From Algicola sagamiensis DSM 14643 (GTDB taxonomy: Bacteria > Pseudomonadota > Gammaproteobacteria > Enterobacterales > Alteromonadaceae): a stretch of 64,000 bases of DNA. The stretch is from positions 124,001 through 188,000 of the forward strand of contig NZ_KB894496.1 of assembly GCF_000374485.1 (NCBI RefSeq), written 5' to 3'. A program made the translations under genes and the position numbers. Under the pieces are notes generated by a model, which worked only from the letters and a program-made list of their open reading frames with translations, was not told where the DNA came from and ran no database searches. Below, piece by piece: positions 36,625 to 46,914 of the stretch (its first letter is position 1; every line of letters starts with the position of its first letter).

Positions 36625-37763
36625 GCATCTTCTCCTTCTTGCTTGAGCTGCTTGAATGTTTCCTGTAACGCTTCTTCCTGCGCATGAGAAAGACTTTGCC
36701 CAGCAACCTGCTCAAAGAAATTGCGAAACAGTTCTAGGTCGTCACGTTTTTGCAGTGGATGAAATTGTGCTTGCCGACTTGTGTGCATAAGGCCCGTTTT
36801 TTCCAGGTGTAACACATTTGGGTAAACGGCACGAAGTTGATTCATGGGATCTAATAAAGCCTGATTATCAGTTAATCGAACCATGAGATAGTCATCAATA
36901 TGTTCATCAGAAGATGCGCTTTCGAGGATCTGAGCAAGTTTACCTTCTAGAACGCGAACGTTTCTCAAAGGATATAAAGCATGTTGTGTGATTTTTTGGC
37001 AGCCTTGACTATCAAATTCGACAATTGTGAAACCCTTTTTGTGATGCTGCTCGGAAAAACTGTATTTCAGTGGGGAACCAGAATAACGAATATGATCTTT
37101 TCCTTTGTACTGCGCCTGATGTAAATGGCCAAGAGCGACATAGTCAAAGTCCGCCATTGGCTCATAGCGAACACTATCTGCACCACCAATAGACAAAGGG
37201 CGCTCTGAATCACAGGACTCAGCACCATCGACAAAGCAGTGACTGATCAAAATTTGTGGTCGAATTCTCTGACTATTCTTCTTGATATGGTTGACCAAAA
37301 ATGTATGTGCTTCGTCATGGTTTGAAACATCGACATGAAAGATGTGCCTGACCTGATCGGGTTCATGGTATGGAATACCAAAAATATCGACTGCAACTGT
37401 GTTTGTTTGAATCGTAACAGGCACATTGATCTGATCAATATCTGTGAGAATATGCAGTCCAGCATGTTTGAGCTGTGCAGCCGCAAACCCCATTCGCTGT
37501 GCGCCATCATGGTTACCAGATATCATGACAACAGGAATATTCATTCGACCACAAATGTCATTCAGAATATCGTCCAATAATGCGACCGCTGCGGCCGGTG
37601 GGACTGAACGGTCATAGATATCACCCGCGATGATCAGCACATCAACTTGCTCTTGTTCAAGTATCTGAATGAGCTGGTTGAGAATATGTCGCTGATCATC
37701 CAGCAAAGAGATGTTGTGGAAAAATCGGCCAAGATGCCAGTCCGACGTATGTAGAATTTTCAT
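36621..37763 (-). CDS. sbcD: Nuclease SbcCD subunit D
   Basis: About 380 residues. The five phosphoesterase motifs of an Mre11/SbcD nuclease are visible, including MKILHTSDWHLGR, IAGDIYDR, ISGNHDG, ISHCFVDGA and ALGHLHQAQY. The ATG at 37763 is chosen because it reproduces the family start. An upstream frame would add 35 residues with no family resemblance. It overlaps sbcC by four bases, so the two are translationally coupled. The manganese-dependent nuclease partners the SbcC ATPase. Confidence 0.95.
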   Translation of the reverse strand: MKILHTSDWHLGRFFHNISLLDDQRHILNQLIQILEQEQVDVLIIAGDIYDRSVPPAAAVALLDDILNDICGRMNIPVVMISGNHDGAQRMGFAAAQLKHAGLHILTDIDQINVPVTIQTNTVAVDIFGIPYHEPDQVRHIFHVDVSNHDEAHTFLVNHIKKNSQRIRPQILISHCFVDGAESCDSERPLSIGGADSVRYEPMADFDYVALGHLHQAQYKGKDHIRYSGSPLKYSFSEQHHKKGFTIVEFDSQGCQKITQHALYPLRNVRVLEGKLAQILESASSDEHIDDYLMVRLTDNQALLDPMNQLRAVYPNVLHLEKTGLMHTSRQAQFHPLQKRDDLELFRNFFEQVAGQSLSHAQEEALQETFKQLKQEGEDA

Positions 37764-37969
37764 GGTGCGAGATTGAGTCATTGTTTGCTGCGCCAGTCCA
37801 TTGACAAGAAAGCACAGAGGATAAGCCAAACGATGGGGAGAATAAAGCGCATTATTTGATTCGTTCACCAGTCACCGCATATTTTTGCACAATGCACCAC
37901 AGAAGGTCGATTATAAAAAAAGACTGTGCTTTAATGGAGCGCAAGTATTACCGATGGAATAGAAGCAGA

Positions 37970-40198
37970 ATGAAAATAAATAAAATTGCGCTACTTGCTG
38001 GTTTATTCTCAACCGTTGGGTCGGTTCAGGCGGATGAAGGGCAATGGCAACCTCATCAATTAAAAGGGCTCCAATCGGAGTTTGACCGGGTTGGTATTGA
38101 ACTTCCCGCAGAACAAGTGGCGGATTTGGATAAATATCCACTCAATGCAGTTGTGAGTCTTGGCTATTGTTCCGCTTCTTTCGTATCTCCAAAAGCACTG
38201 GTTGTGACCAATCACCACTGTGCATATGGGGCGATCCAAAATAACAGTACTGCACGTAAAAACCTCATCAAAGACGGCTTTTTAGCGAAAACGATGCAGG
38301 AAGAGTTGCCAGCAGGCGCAGGCGAACGCCTTTATATCACGGAAGAAGTTCGTGATGTCACAAAGCGTGTGCTCAAGATAGATAAGTCTTTCACAGGTAA
38401 AGAACGCTACGAAGCAATTCAGAATAACCGCAAAAGCATTATTGCTGAGTGTGAAACAGATAAAAATTATCGTTGTAGCGTGAAAGCATTCCACCACGGC
38501 ATGGAATACTTCTTGTTAAAACAGCTGATCATCCGTGATGTTCGATTGGTTTATGCCCCACCAGAATCCATAGGCAACTATGGTGGGGATATCGATAACT
38601 TCGAGTATCCGCGTCATACAGGAGACTACGCATTTGTCCGTGGATATGTGGGTAAAGACGGAAAGCCTGCAGAATTTAGCAAAGACAACGTCCCATACAA
38701 ACCAAAGTCATACCTGAAGGTCAATGCAAAAGGTGTTGAAAAAGGTGATGGTATTTTACTTGCGGGTTACCCGGGTCGGACCAGCCGCTATAAATTAGCA
38801 AAAGAGATTGAATATGCGAAGAGCTGGGCTTATCCAGAAGCAATTGCCCATTACAAAAGAAGCTTAAAAGCCATTGCAGTCACAGGGAAAGGATTTCCAG
38901 AAATTCAGGTCACTTACGCTTCAACTGAAAAAAGCATCAATAATCGCCTCAAAAAACGCCAAGGACTACTGGATGGTTTTAAAGCAACTGATATCGTTGG
39001 CATTAAGCGAGATCAGGAGCGTGCACTTCTGAAATGGAGTAAAAAAGAGAAGAGCCGCGCCGCTTATGTAAAGACCTATCATGCGCTAGAGAAACAACTG
39101 GATGCATACCAAACTCAGCGTAAGAAAGACTTTTACATTAACCAAGCAACAAATAGTGATGTACTTTACGCTGCACAACGCTTATATCGATTCGCCAAAG
39201 AACGCGCGAAGCCAGATGCGGCAAGAGAAATCGGTTATCAGGATCGCGATTTGAAAATGTTTGAAGGCAGACTCAAGCGGATGCAGAAAAAGTATCACCC
39301 AGAAGTCGATGTGACGATTTGGGCGGCATCATTGAAAAATGCACTGCAAAATCCTTCAAAAGAAACAAAGAAATTCATCAAAACGCTGGGTGTCCGCCCG
39401 TCTATGTCTGCGGCTTATATTAAGAAAAAACTGCTGCCATTTTATGACAACACCAAGCTATCGTTGACGAATGGCCGTCTATATTGGCTGGATAAGTCTG
39501 TTGCTGAATTCGAGAAGTCGAAAGATCCGTTCATCATGTTAGCCGTAAAACTGTACGACATGAAAATGAAACAGGAAACAGCTCGGAAAGAAATCAAAGG
39601 CCAACTTGCTCAAATCCGTCCAGACTATATGAAAGCAATCATTGCGTACAATGAGAGCTTGGGCAAGCCAGTGTATCCAGATGCAAATAGCACATTGCGT
39701 GTCACTTATGGAACCGTTGATGGTTATCCTGCTGCGGATGGCATTTATAAAACCCCATTCACTTCTTTACGTGGGCTAGTCGCGAAAAATACTAATAAAG
39801 TTCCTTTCAATGCACCACAGAATATTGTTGATGCCTATGAAAGAAAAGCATTTGGTAAGTACTATCGTGAGTTATTGGAAAAACCAGAAGAAGACAGCTG
39901 GCTATGTACTTTCGTTGATTGTTATGTACCTAGTAACCAATTTAACTCGGTACCAGTCAACTTCCTCAGTAGTGCTGATACCACGGGTGGAAACTCTGGT
40001 TCACCAGTCATGAATGGCCGTGGAGAGTTGATTGGATTAAATTTCGATTCCACCTATGAATCTATCACCAAAGATTGGTATTTCAACCCGAAAATCACTC
40101 GTGCTATCCACGTAGATATTCGCTATGTTCTTTGGCTGATGGAGCATGTGCATCAAGCGGATAATCTCATCAAAGAAATGGACATTATTGAAGAATAA
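37970..40198 (+). CDS. S46 family dipeptidyl-peptidase (DPP7/DPP11 type)
   Basis: About 742 residues with a signal peptide (to SVQA) and the S46 serine-protease triad: His83 in VTNHHC, an Asp in GGDIDNFEYPRH, and the nucleophile Ser in TTGGNSGSPVMNG near the C-terminus. These periplasmic or surface enzymes release dipeptides from the N-terminus of peptides. Which of the DPP7- or DPP11-like specificities applies (the latter prefers Asp/Glu) cannot be told. The ATG at 37970 gives a normal signal; earlier in-frame starts exist but lack a ribosome-binding site. It diverges from sbcD. Confidence 0.88.
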   Translation: MKINKIALLAGLFSTVGSVQADEGQWQPHQLKGLQSEFDRVGIELPAEQVADLDKYPLNAVVSLGYCSASFVSPKALVVTNHHCAYGAIQNNSTARKNLIKDGFLAKTMQEELPAGAGERLYITEEVRDVTKRVLKIDKSFTGKERYEAIQNNRKSIIAECETDKNYRCSVKAFHHGMEYFLLKQLIIRDVRLVYAPPESIGNYGGDIDNFEYPRHTGDYAFVRGYVGKDGKPAEFSKDNVPYKPKSYLKVNAKGVEKGDGILLAGYPGRTSRYKLAKEIEYAKSWAYPEAIAHYKRSLKAIAVTGKGFPEIQVTYASTEKSINNRLKKRQGLLDGFKATDIVGIKRDQERALLKWSKKEKSRAAYVKTYHALEKQLDAYQTQRKKDFYINQATNSDVLYAAQRLYRFAKERAKPDAAREIGYQDRDLKMFEGRLKRMQKKYHPEVDVTIWAASLKNALQNPSKETKKFIKTLGVRPSMSAAYIKKKLLPFYDNTKLSLTNGRLYWLDKSVAEFEKSKDPFIMLAVKLYDMKMKQETARKEIKGQLAQIRPDYMKAIIAYNESLGKPVYPDANSTLRVTYGTVDGYPAADGIYKTPFTSLRGLVAKNTNKVPFNAPQNIVDAYERKAFGKYYRELLEKPEEDSWLCTFVDCYVPSNQFNSVPVNFLSSADTTGGNSGSPVMNGRGELIGLNFDSTYESITKDWYFNPKITRAIHVDIRYVLWLMEHVHQADNLIKEMDIIEE

Positions 40199-40219
40199 AC
40201 TCTGTTCTTTTCATATTCA

Positions 40220-40242
40220 GCGAGCACCAATCATGTGCTCGC
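40220..40242. terminator. Bidirectional terminator, 8-bp stem
   Basis: GCGAGCAC (40220-40227) is complementary to GTGCTCGC (40235-40242) around a seven-base loop, between the S46 peptidase gene and the convergent YhhN-type gene. Confidence 0.6.
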
Positions 40243-40267
40243 CTATTCATCCTTCAATCATCATTCT

Positions 40268-40900
40268 CTAAATCGAACTCGCAATCAGCCACTGGGCTGA
40301 AAAGTAAGTTAGCATGATCACGGCAGTTGCAGCAGGGAAGGGGACACGGAATTTATTCACCGCGAGGGTTGCATCTGAGATCATAAAGGCGACTGCCCCG
40401 AGAACCATCATCAAGGTTTGCGTATTTGGCGTTGCAAAAAAGGCAAGGAATGCGCACCATCCCATCAAGACGATTGACAAAATATAAGCTGCAACCGCGG
40501 AGCGTAGTCCTTCAATCTCCGGCCATAAATAATGGTATACGAGAAGCCCAACAGCCAACAGCATGCTGAGCTGAGTCCAATGCCCAAAGACGTCAAATCG
40601 GGTTGAAAATGCCATGATATAAGCGCAATGTGCAAGAAAGAAGCTGACCAGTCCGGCGATAAACCTCTCGCTTTTGAGCATCAAAAAACAGTCACCCAAC
40701 ATCGAACAAAACAGCCCGAGGATGACCCAGAGTGAATAAGAATTATCTAAACCAAACGAAAGGCTCGCAAGAAGAATGATGAGCCCGGTTGTCAGGGGTT
40801 TGAAGCAATAGATTTGTGTGTATTGTTTTGCGTATTCTGCACGGATGTGTAAGCCTGTCGTCAATGCAACTAGGCACGTTAAGGATACAGGTGTGAGCAT
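40268..40900 (-). CDS. YhhN-type membrane protein (lysoplasmalogenase family)
   Basis: A 210-residue protein with about eight hydrophobic segments, matching the YhhN/TMEM86 family. Landmarks are FKPLTTGLIILLA, FCSMLGDCFLML, FFLAHCAYI and AFMISDATLAVNKF, including the two conserved Asp that appear in GD and SD. The mammalian members hydrolyse lysoplasmalogens; the bacterial function is less certain. It stands alone, 90 bases downstream of the spoVR-type operon on the same strand. Confidence 0.85.
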   Translation of the reverse strand: MLTPVSLTCLVALTTGLHIRAEYAKQYTQIYCFKPLTTGLIILLASLSFGLDNSYSLWVILGLFCSMLGDCFLMLKSERFIAGLVSFFLAHCAYIMAFSTRFDVFGHWTQLSMLLAVGLLVYHYLWPEIEGLRSAVAAYILSIVLMGWCAFLAFFATPNTQTLMMVLGAVAFMISDATLAVNKFRVPFPAATAVIMLTYFSAQWLIASSI

Positions 40901-40931
40901 ATATTTTCTTATATTAATTTTGAAGTGAATC

Positions 40932-40960
40932 GAGTGTGCTCTACAACCTGATGCACACTC
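40932..40960 (-). terminator. 8-bp inverted repeat after spoVR
   Basis: GAGTGTGC (40932-40939) is complementary to GCACACTC (40953-40960) with a 13-base loop, between spoVR and the YhhN-type gene. The T-run is poor, so it may only slow transcription. Confidence 0.4.
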
Positions 40961-40987
40961 AATTTATAAAAAAGTCAGCAAGTAGTG

Positions 40988-42526
40988 TCAAATGGTATCA
41001 CTTTCTTTTTCTTTCGTTTTTACAGGGCATTGTCCAATCACTTTGATGGAGCTTTCGTCTGTTTGCTCTTCCAAGATGATATCGAATCCCCACAAATAAT
41101 GCAGATGTTTTAAGACTTCTTCGGAGCTATTTGCTAAAGGAATACGTTGATGGGGGACATGGCGTAACGTTAACGCTCGAGAACCACGGACATCCACATT
41201 ATAGACTTGTATATTCGGCTCCCGATTACTCAAGTTATATTGTGAGGATAATGCATGACGGATGTACTTGTATCCTTCTTGGTTGTGAATAGAAGTCACT
41301 TCTAGATGGCTTTGGGTATCATCATCCAAAATAGAAAATAACTTAAAGTCACGAATGATCTTTGGTGAGAGAAATTGACTGATAAAACTCTCATCTTTGA
41401 AGTTTTCCATCGCGAAGTGCAGTGTATCGAGCCAATTTGACCCTGCGATGTCCGGGAACCACTCTTTATCTTCATCGGTTGGGTTTTCACAAATCCGTCG
41501 AAGATCGATAAACATATTAAAACCAAGTGCATATGGGTTGATCCCATTGTAATACGGGCTGTTATAAGGAGGTTGGTAGACAACGTTGGTATGGCTTTGT
41601 AAAAACTCCATCATAAAGCTGTCAGTCACTAACCCTTCATCATACAAATGATTCAAAATTGTATAATGCCAGAATGTCGCCCAGCCCTCGTTCATCACCT
41701 GGGTTTGTTTTTGTGGGTAGAAATACTGAGAAATCTTGCGAACAATACGGACGATTTCCCTTTGCCAAGGCTCAAGGAGTGGTGCTCGCTTTTCGATAAA
41801 GTACAGAATATTTTCCTGTGGCTCGGGTGGAAATCTTGGGATTTCAACACCTTCATCTTTGGGTGCATTCGGAATGGTTCGCCATAACTCATTGACTTGT
41901 GATTGAAGATAATCTTCACGTTCTTGTTGGCGTCGTTGCTCCTCTTCCATTGAGATCTTTTGGGGTCGCTTATATCGATCAACGCCATAATTCATTAACG
42001 CATGACAGGAATCAAGTAAGCGCTCAACGTCTTCAACGCCATAGCGCTCCTCACAATCGGAGATATATTTTTTGGCAAATAAAAGATAATCAATGATGGA
42101 GCAGGCGTCAGTCCATGTTTTAAATAGGTAATTGTTCTTAAAAAAAGAATTATGACCATAACAGGCATGGGCAATCACCAAGGCTTGCATTGTGATCGTA
42201 TTTTCTTCCATGAGGTAAGCGATGCACGGGTCGGAATTAATGACAATTTCATAGGCGAGTCCCATTTGCCCACGTTTATATCCTTGTTCAGTTTGAATAA
42301 AGCGTTTGCCATATGACCAATGCTGATAGCCGATGGGCATGCCAACACTGGAGTAGGCATCCATCATTTGCTCCGCAGCAATCACCTCAATCTGATTCGG
42401 GTAAGTATCGAGTCGGTAGAACTCCGCGACACGGCTGATTTCTTTGTCATATTCGCGAAGTAAATCAAAGGTCCACTCCGGTCCATCAGAAATTGGAGTA
42501 CGTTTTTTCTTTGCTTTTTTAGCCAT
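40988..42526 (-). CDS. SpoVR family protein
   Basis: A 512-residue protein matching the YcgB/SpoVR family: PNQIEVIAAEQMMDAYSSVG near the N-terminus, AHACYGHNSFFKNNY, and QVMNEGWATFWHY. The biochemical role is not known; in enterobacteria it belongs to the sigmaS/nitrogen-stress regulon together with yeaG and yeaH. Here all three are in one cluster on the minus strand (prkA, yeaH, spoVR), an arrangement also known in other gammaproteobacteria. The ATG has AAGGGA upstream, and the YeaH stop lies about 15 bases before it. Confidence 0.9.
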   Translation of the reverse strand: MAKKAKKKRTPISDGPEWTFDLLREYDKEISRVAEFYRLDTYPNQIEVIAAEQMMDAYSSVGMPIGYQHWSYGKRFIQTEQGYKRGQMGLAYEIVINSDPCIAYLMEENTITMQALVIAHACYGHNSFFKNNYLFKTWTDACSIIDYLLFAKKYISDCEERYGVEDVERLLDSCHALMNYGVDRYKRPQKISMEEEQRRQQEREDYLQSQVNELWRTIPNAPKDEGVEIPRFPPEPQENILYFIEKRAPLLEPWQREIVRIVRKISQYFYPQKQTQVMNEGWATFWHYTILNHLYDEGLVTDSFMMEFLQSHTNVVYQPPYNSPYYNGINPYALGFNMFIDLRRICENPTDEDKEWFPDIAGSNWLDTLHFAMENFKDESFISQFLSPKIIRDFKLFSILDDDTQSHLEVTSIHNQEGYKYIRHALSSQYNLSNREPNIQVYNVDVRGSRALTLRHVPHQRIPLANSSEEVLKHLHYLWGFDIILEEQTDESSIKVIGQCPVKTKEKESDTI

Positions 42527-42540
42527 GCCTGGTCCCTTGT

Positions 42541-43815
42541 CTACGCAGCTTGTTTTTTGAATAACTCACGGAAAACGGGGTAAATATCTTCAATGGACTT
42601 GATATGTTGCATTGCAAAATTATCGAAACTTTCTGCAAGCTTTTCATATTCACGCCAGAGGCTTTGGTGTGCCCGGTTGGTGATCTCAATGTAAGCATAA
42701 TAGCGAACAAGTGGCAGGACACCTTGAGATAAAAGCCGAGTACAATTTGGGGAATCATCTGCCCAGTTGTCACCATCTGAGGCTTGTGCTGCGTAGATAT
42801 TCCACTCTGTTGGGTCGTATCGATCACGGACGATTTCGTCCATCAAACGGATCGCACTGGAAACAATGGTTCCGCCAGTTTCCTGAGAATAGAAAAATTC
42901 CTGTTCATCGACTTCCTTTGCTTGGGTATGGTGGCGGATATAGACGACATCAATATTTTTATAGGTGCGTGTGAGGAAGAGATATAGCAGAATATAAAAG
43001 CGTTTTGCCATATCCTTCGTTGCCTGATCCATTGAGCCAGAAACATCCATGAGACAAAACATCACAGCTTTGCTGGTAGGTACCGGACGCTTTTCGTAGT
43101 TTCTAAATCTCAAGTCAAAGGTGTCGATGAATGGTACGGCGGCAATTCGGGCTTCCAATTCTTCAATTTCCTTACGTAAATCTTTGACCTCCGGGTCATC
43201 CTCATGCGCTTCTGGGTTTTTTAATAATTCATCAAGTTTTTCGTTGCACTCACGCAGCATGCGTTTTTTCTCGGAACTCATTGCAACCCGCCGTGCAAGG
43301 GAGCCTTGCAAAGAACGCACGATATCAATATTGGTTGGTACACCTTCTGAGCGGTAACCTGCACGATAGGTTTTGTACTGAACCAACTTGTCGAGCTGGT
43401 TCTTCTTTAGGTTAGGAAGCTCCAGATCTTCGAAGAGTAAATCGAGGTATTCGTCTTTGGAGATAGAAAAAACAAACTCGTCTTCACCCTCACCATCAGG
43501 ACTTGCCTGACCCTCTCCTGCACCGCCACCTTGACCACCAAGCGGGCGTTTAATTTTGTCGCCCGTCGAGAATTGATCATTGCCAGGATGGATCATCTCA
43601 CGAGAGCCTCCTCTTCCTTGATGGAATACAGGCTCACTCGTATCCTTCGTCGGAATACTAACGCTTTCACCTTGATTGACATCCGTAACACTTCGTTTGG
43701 AAATCGCATCCGATACGGCTTTTTTGATCTGCTGTTTATATCGTCTTAAAAAACGCTGCCGATTAACCGTACTCTTCTTTCTACCGTTTAATCGACGGTC
43801 GATAAAATGTGCCAT
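42541..43815 (-). CDS. yeaH: YeaH/DUF444 family protein with von Willebrand-type metal site
   Basis: About 424 residues. The N-terminus ([15 protein letters not shown]) is family-typical and was used to choose the start at 43815, which has GGAG upstream. A long Gly-rich spacer ([11 protein letters not shown]) lies around 100-110. The MIDAS motif DVSGSMDQ near residue 266 marks a von Willebrand factor A-like domain. In E. coli yeaG-yeaH belong to one stress-induced operon; here yeaH sits between prkA and spoVR. The exact role is unknown; it likely works with the PrkA kinase. Confidence 0.92.
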   Translation of the reverse strand: MAHFIDRRLNGRKKSTVNRQRFLRRYKQQIKKAVSDAISKRSVTDVNQGESVSIPTKDTSEPVFHQGRGGSREMIHPGNDQFSTGDKIKRPLGGQGGGAGEGQASPDGEGEDEFVFSISKDEYLDLLFEDLELPNLKKNQLDKLVQYKTYRAGYRSEGVPTNIDIVRSLQGSLARRVAMSSEKKRMLRECNEKLDELLKNPEAHEDDPEVKDLRKEIEELEARIAAVPFIDTFDLRFRNYEKRPVPTSKAVMFCLMDVSGSMDQATKDMAKRFYILLYLFLTRTYKNIDVVYIRHHTQAKEVDEQEFFYSQETGGTIVSSAIRLMDEIVRDRYDPTEWNIYAAQASDGDNWADDSPNCTRLLSQGVLPLVRYYAYIEITNRAHQSLWREYEKLAESFDNFAMQHIKSIEDIYPVFRELFKKQAA

Positions 43816-43838
43816 AAGATCTCCACACAACTAGGATG

Positions 43839-45761
43839 TTATTGCGACTTTCTGACACGCAGGTACCATTCTGACAGTAACCGAACTTGTTTGCGTGTAT
43901 ATCCTTTTTCCATCATTCGATTGACAAAGTCATCATGCTTTTTCTGCTCATCAGCAGATGTCTTCGTATTAAATGAAATGACAGGAAGTAACTCTTCCGT
44001 ATTCGAGAACATTTTCTTCTCAATGACCGTACGAAGTTTTTCGTAACTGGTCCACTGTGGGTTTTTCCCGTTATTATTCGCTTTTGCCCGAAGGACAAAG
44101 TTGACGATTTCATTGCGGAAATCTTTCGGATTGCTGATCCCGGCTGGTTTTTCGATCTTTTCCAACTCGTTGTTCAATGCTGCACGATCAAACAGTTGAC
44201 CAGTTTCTGGGTCTCTGTACTCTTGATCCTGGATCCAGAAATCTGCATAAGTCACATAACGATCAAAGATATTTTGACCGTATTCGGAGTACGACTCTAA
44301 GTAAGCGGTTTGGATTTCTTTGCCGATAAATTCAACATACTTAGGAATGAGATAGCCTTTCAAATGTTCTAGCAGACGGTCTTGTATATCTTGCGGGAAT
44401 TGCTCCCGCTCAATCTGTTGTTCAAGCACATAGAATAAATGGACCGGGTTTGCTGCAACTTCCGAGTGGTCAAAGTTAAATACTCGAGAGAGGATCTTGA
44501 ATGCAAATCGTGTAGAAAGCCCATCCATCCCTTCATCCACACCAGCATAATCTCTGTATTCCTGATAGGATTTTGCTTTTGGATCAGTGTCTTTGAGACT
44601 CTCGCCATCGTAGACACGCATTTTGGAGTACATTGAACTATTTTCTGGCTCTTTCAAACGAGAAAGCACACTAAATTGTGCGAGTGTCTCCAACGTTCCT
44701 GGTGAGCATGGCGAATTGAATAGTTCTGAGTTTTCCAAAAGCTTTTCGTAAATTTTGATTTCGTCAGAGACCCTGAGGCAATAAGGCACTTTTACAATAA
44801 ATACCCGATCAAGGAATGCCTCGTTGTTCTTGTTATTTCTGAAACTTTGCCATTCTGATTCGTTCGAGTGAGCGAGGATGATCCCGCCAAATGGCAAGGC
44901 AGAGAGACCTTCTGTGCCGTTATAATTTCCTTCCTGGGTTGCGGTGAGCAGCGGGTGAAGGACTTTGATTGGCGCTTTGAACATTTCAACAAATTCCATC
45001 AATCCCTGGTTGGCACGGCATAGCGCACCTGAGTAGGAATAAGCATCGGGATCGTTTTGTGCGAAGTGTTCCAGCATACGGATGTCGACTTTCCCAACCA
45101 GTGTAGAAATATCTTGATTGTTTTCATCTCCAGGCTCGGTTTTGGCAACTGCAACCTGATCTAAAATCGATGGATGCTTCTTGACGACTTTGAACTGGCT
45201 GATGTCACCGTTATACTCATGCAAACGTTTTGCCGCCCATGGAGACATGATCATATTCAAGTAGCGTTTAGGAATGTCGTACTCTTTTTCCAACAGATCG
45301 CCGTCTTCATTAATATCGAATAAGCAAAAGGGGTGATCATTGACAGGGGAGTCTTTGAGCGAGTATATCGGAACCTTTTGCATCAAGTATTTCAGCTTTT
45401 CCGCCAAAGAAGATTTACCGCCACCAACAGGGCCAAGCAAGTAAAGGATCTGTTTCTTTTCTTCCAAGCCTTGTGCGGAATGCTTTAAGTACGCAACGAT
45501 TTGCTCAATCGCGTCTTCCATGCCATAAAACTCGCTGAACTCTGGGTAGCGAGAGATAACCCGGTTCGAAAAAATTCGGCTTAATCGCGGGTCTTGCGAA
45601 GTATCAATCATCTCCGCTTCACCAATGGCGATCAGAAGTCTTTCTGCAGCACTGGCATAAGCGCTCTTGTCTTCCTTACAGATCTCCAAAAATTCCTGGA
45701 TAGTGTACTCTTCTTCTTTTGCTGCTTCGTATCGTTGTTGATAGTGTTCGAATATGCTCAT
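43839..45761 (-). CDS. yeaG: PrkA family serine protein kinase (YeaG)
   Basis: A 640-residue protein. The AAA-type N-terminal domain has Walker A GPVGGGKSS (about residue 108) and downstream GGIILAHSNESEW; the PrkA C-terminal domain contains FDRYVTYADFWIQDQEYRDP. YeaG is an AAA-like protein kinase induced on starvation and entry to stationary phase. The start at 45761 (MSIFEHYQQRYE) has AGAGGGG before it. It heads the prkA-yeaH-spoVR cluster. Promoter regulation by RpoS, as in E. coli, is likely but was not identified by sequence. Confidence 0.93.
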   Translation of the reverse strand: MSIFEHYQQRYEAAKEEEYTIQEFLEICKEDKSAYASAAERLLIAIGEAEMIDTSQDPRLSRIFSNRVISRYPEFSEFYGMEDAIEQIVAYLKHSAQGLEEKKQILYLLGPVGGGKSSLAEKLKYLMQKVPIYSLKDSPVNDHPFCLFDINEDGDLLEKEYDIPKRYLNMIMSPWAAKRLHEYNGDISQFKVVKKHPSILDQVAVAKTEPGDENNQDISTLVGKVDIRMLEHFAQNDPDAYSYSGALCRANQGLMEFVEMFKAPIKVLHPLLTATQEGNYNGTEGLSALPFGGIILAHSNESEWQSFRNNKNNEAFLDRVFIVKVPYCLRVSDEIKIYEKLLENSELFNSPCSPGTLETLAQFSVLSRLKEPENSSMYSKMRVYDGESLKDTDPKAKSYQEYRDYAGVDEGMDGLSTRFAFKILSRVFNFDHSEVAANPVHLFYVLEQQIEREQFPQDIQDRLLEHLKGYLIPKYVEFIGKEIQTAYLESYSEYGQNIFDRYVTYADFWIQDQEYRDPETGQLFDRAALNNELEKIEKPAGISNPKDFRNEIVNFVLRAKANNNGKNPQWTSYEKLRTVIEKKMFSNTEELLPVISFNTKTSADEQKKHDDFVNRMMEKGYTRKQVRLLSEWYLRVRKSQ

Positions 45762-45909
45762 TATCACCCCTCTGTCGCCCAAAAAGCTCAGAGTTAGTTC
45801 TCTGAAATCATCATTGAAACTTATGCGGTATTTCCTATAAGGGTAGTCGGGATGATAAAAAATGCCTGAATAAATTTAGGATTTTTAACCAATTTTTTGT
45901 CGGGGCATG

Positions 45910-45938
45910 AGGAGCCTCTTACAATGAAAAAGGCCCCT
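45910..45938 (-). terminator. Candidate terminator between ctlX and prkA
   Basis: AGGAGCCT (45910-45917) pairs with AGGCCCCT (45931-45938) with one G-T pair, after the ctlX stop. The T-run on the transcribed strand is not immediate. Confidence 0.35.
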
Positions 45939-45972
45939 GAAAATCAATAATAAATGATAAGAAAGGAATCAG

Positions 45973-46908
45973 CTAGTCATCACAACCTTGAAAAACTTCT
46001 GCAATCATACATCTTGCACTGCCACCACCAACGGACTCAATGGTTGGGATGTCAACGGCAATGATTTTTCCATGGCAGGAGAGTGTGTTTTTTTGTTGGG
46101 TTGTAAAGGCATTCAGTGCTGTTGTCGACATCACAATGATCCGGTCGCCTTTTTTATTTTTGAGCTGAAGAATATTACAACAGAATTGATTCATCTGTTC
46201 TTCAGTAACTTTAATAATCGATTTATGCTGAACACTTAACGCACCAAGCACTTTTTGAAGATGTGTCGGTGCAATGACGTCAGGACAAATCACTGCAAAA
46301 TCGACACCGATACTCAACATGACATTGGTATGATAAACAGGATGACCCGTGGAAGACATTGTCGGGAAAGAGATAACTTTCTTCGAACGATAAAATTTCT
46401 GGAACTGTTGTAGCATATGCAGGTCGCAGCGCTCTGACATCGCAGCAAAAACTGTATCTGTCATATGGTCGAAAACCAATGCGCCGGTTCCTTCTAAAGG
46501 TGGGCGATCTTCAATTTCACCACCGAGGTGTACCGTATAATTTACAGTAAAGCCATTTTTCACGAATAAATGACAGAGTGCTTTAGGTCGAACTTCTTGC
46601 CGTCGATTTTCTGTCTTCATTGGAAAGAAGAAAATGCCACCATCGGGTGTAGTGAGAAACCAGTTATTTGGAAAAACGGCATCTGGTGTGACATGATCAT
46701 CTTCCTTTTCCATCAGCAATATTTGTAGATCATGACGCTTTAACTTTTCGACCATCTCTTCAAATTCCTGCATTGCGCGTGCAGTCACTTCTATAGCGGA
46801 CTCAGTAGGAACATGCTGGAAATCATTATCATCTGCGGTTTGTGGATTAAAACCAAAGTCTGTGGGGGGAACCATGACGACTGTTTGAGCTAAGTTGGAA
46901 TGTTGCAC
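45973..46908 (-). CDS. ctlX: CtlX-like citrulline utilisation hydrolase
   Basis: About 311 residues of the amidinotransferase/arginine-deiminase superfamily in its CtlX branch. Visible are PDAVFPNNWF, EGTGALVFDH, GHPVYHTNVMLSIG with the catalytic-type His, and SVGGGSARCM with the nucleophilic Cys near the C-terminus. These enzymes hydrolyse citrulline, arginine or a related guanidino/ureido substrate; the actual substrate here is not known. A GTG at 46908 is preferred since GAGGTG stands before it; GTG at 46914 is the alternative. It is a single-gene unit upstream of the prkA cluster. Confidence 0.85.
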   Translation of the reverse strand: MQHSNLAQTVVMVPPTDFGFNPQTADDNDFQHVPTESAIEVTARAMQEFEEMVEKLKRHDLQILLMEKEDDHVTPDAVFPNNWFLTTPDGGIFFFPMKTENRRQEVRPKALCHLFVKNGFTVNYTVHLGGEIEDRPPLEGTGALVFDHMTDTVFAAMSERCDLHMLQQFQKFYRSKKVISFPTMSSTGHPVYHTNVMLSIGVDFAVICPDVIAPTHLQKVLGALSVQHKSIIKVTEEQMNQFCCNILQLKNKKGDRIIVMSTTALNAFTTQQKNTLSCHGKIIAVDIPTIESVGGGSARCMIAEVFQGCDD

Positions 46909-46914
46909 GTTCAC

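Noticed and set aside
33562-37763. sbcCD as part of a phage or defence island
   Set aside because: The two proteins are full-length housekeeping SbcC and SbcD with normal overlap and no defence genes nearby.
40988-45761. SpoVR-PrkA-YeaH cluster as a sporulation remnant
   Set aside because: This three-gene cluster is widespread in non-sporulating proteobacteria and is linked to stress response, not to spore formation.
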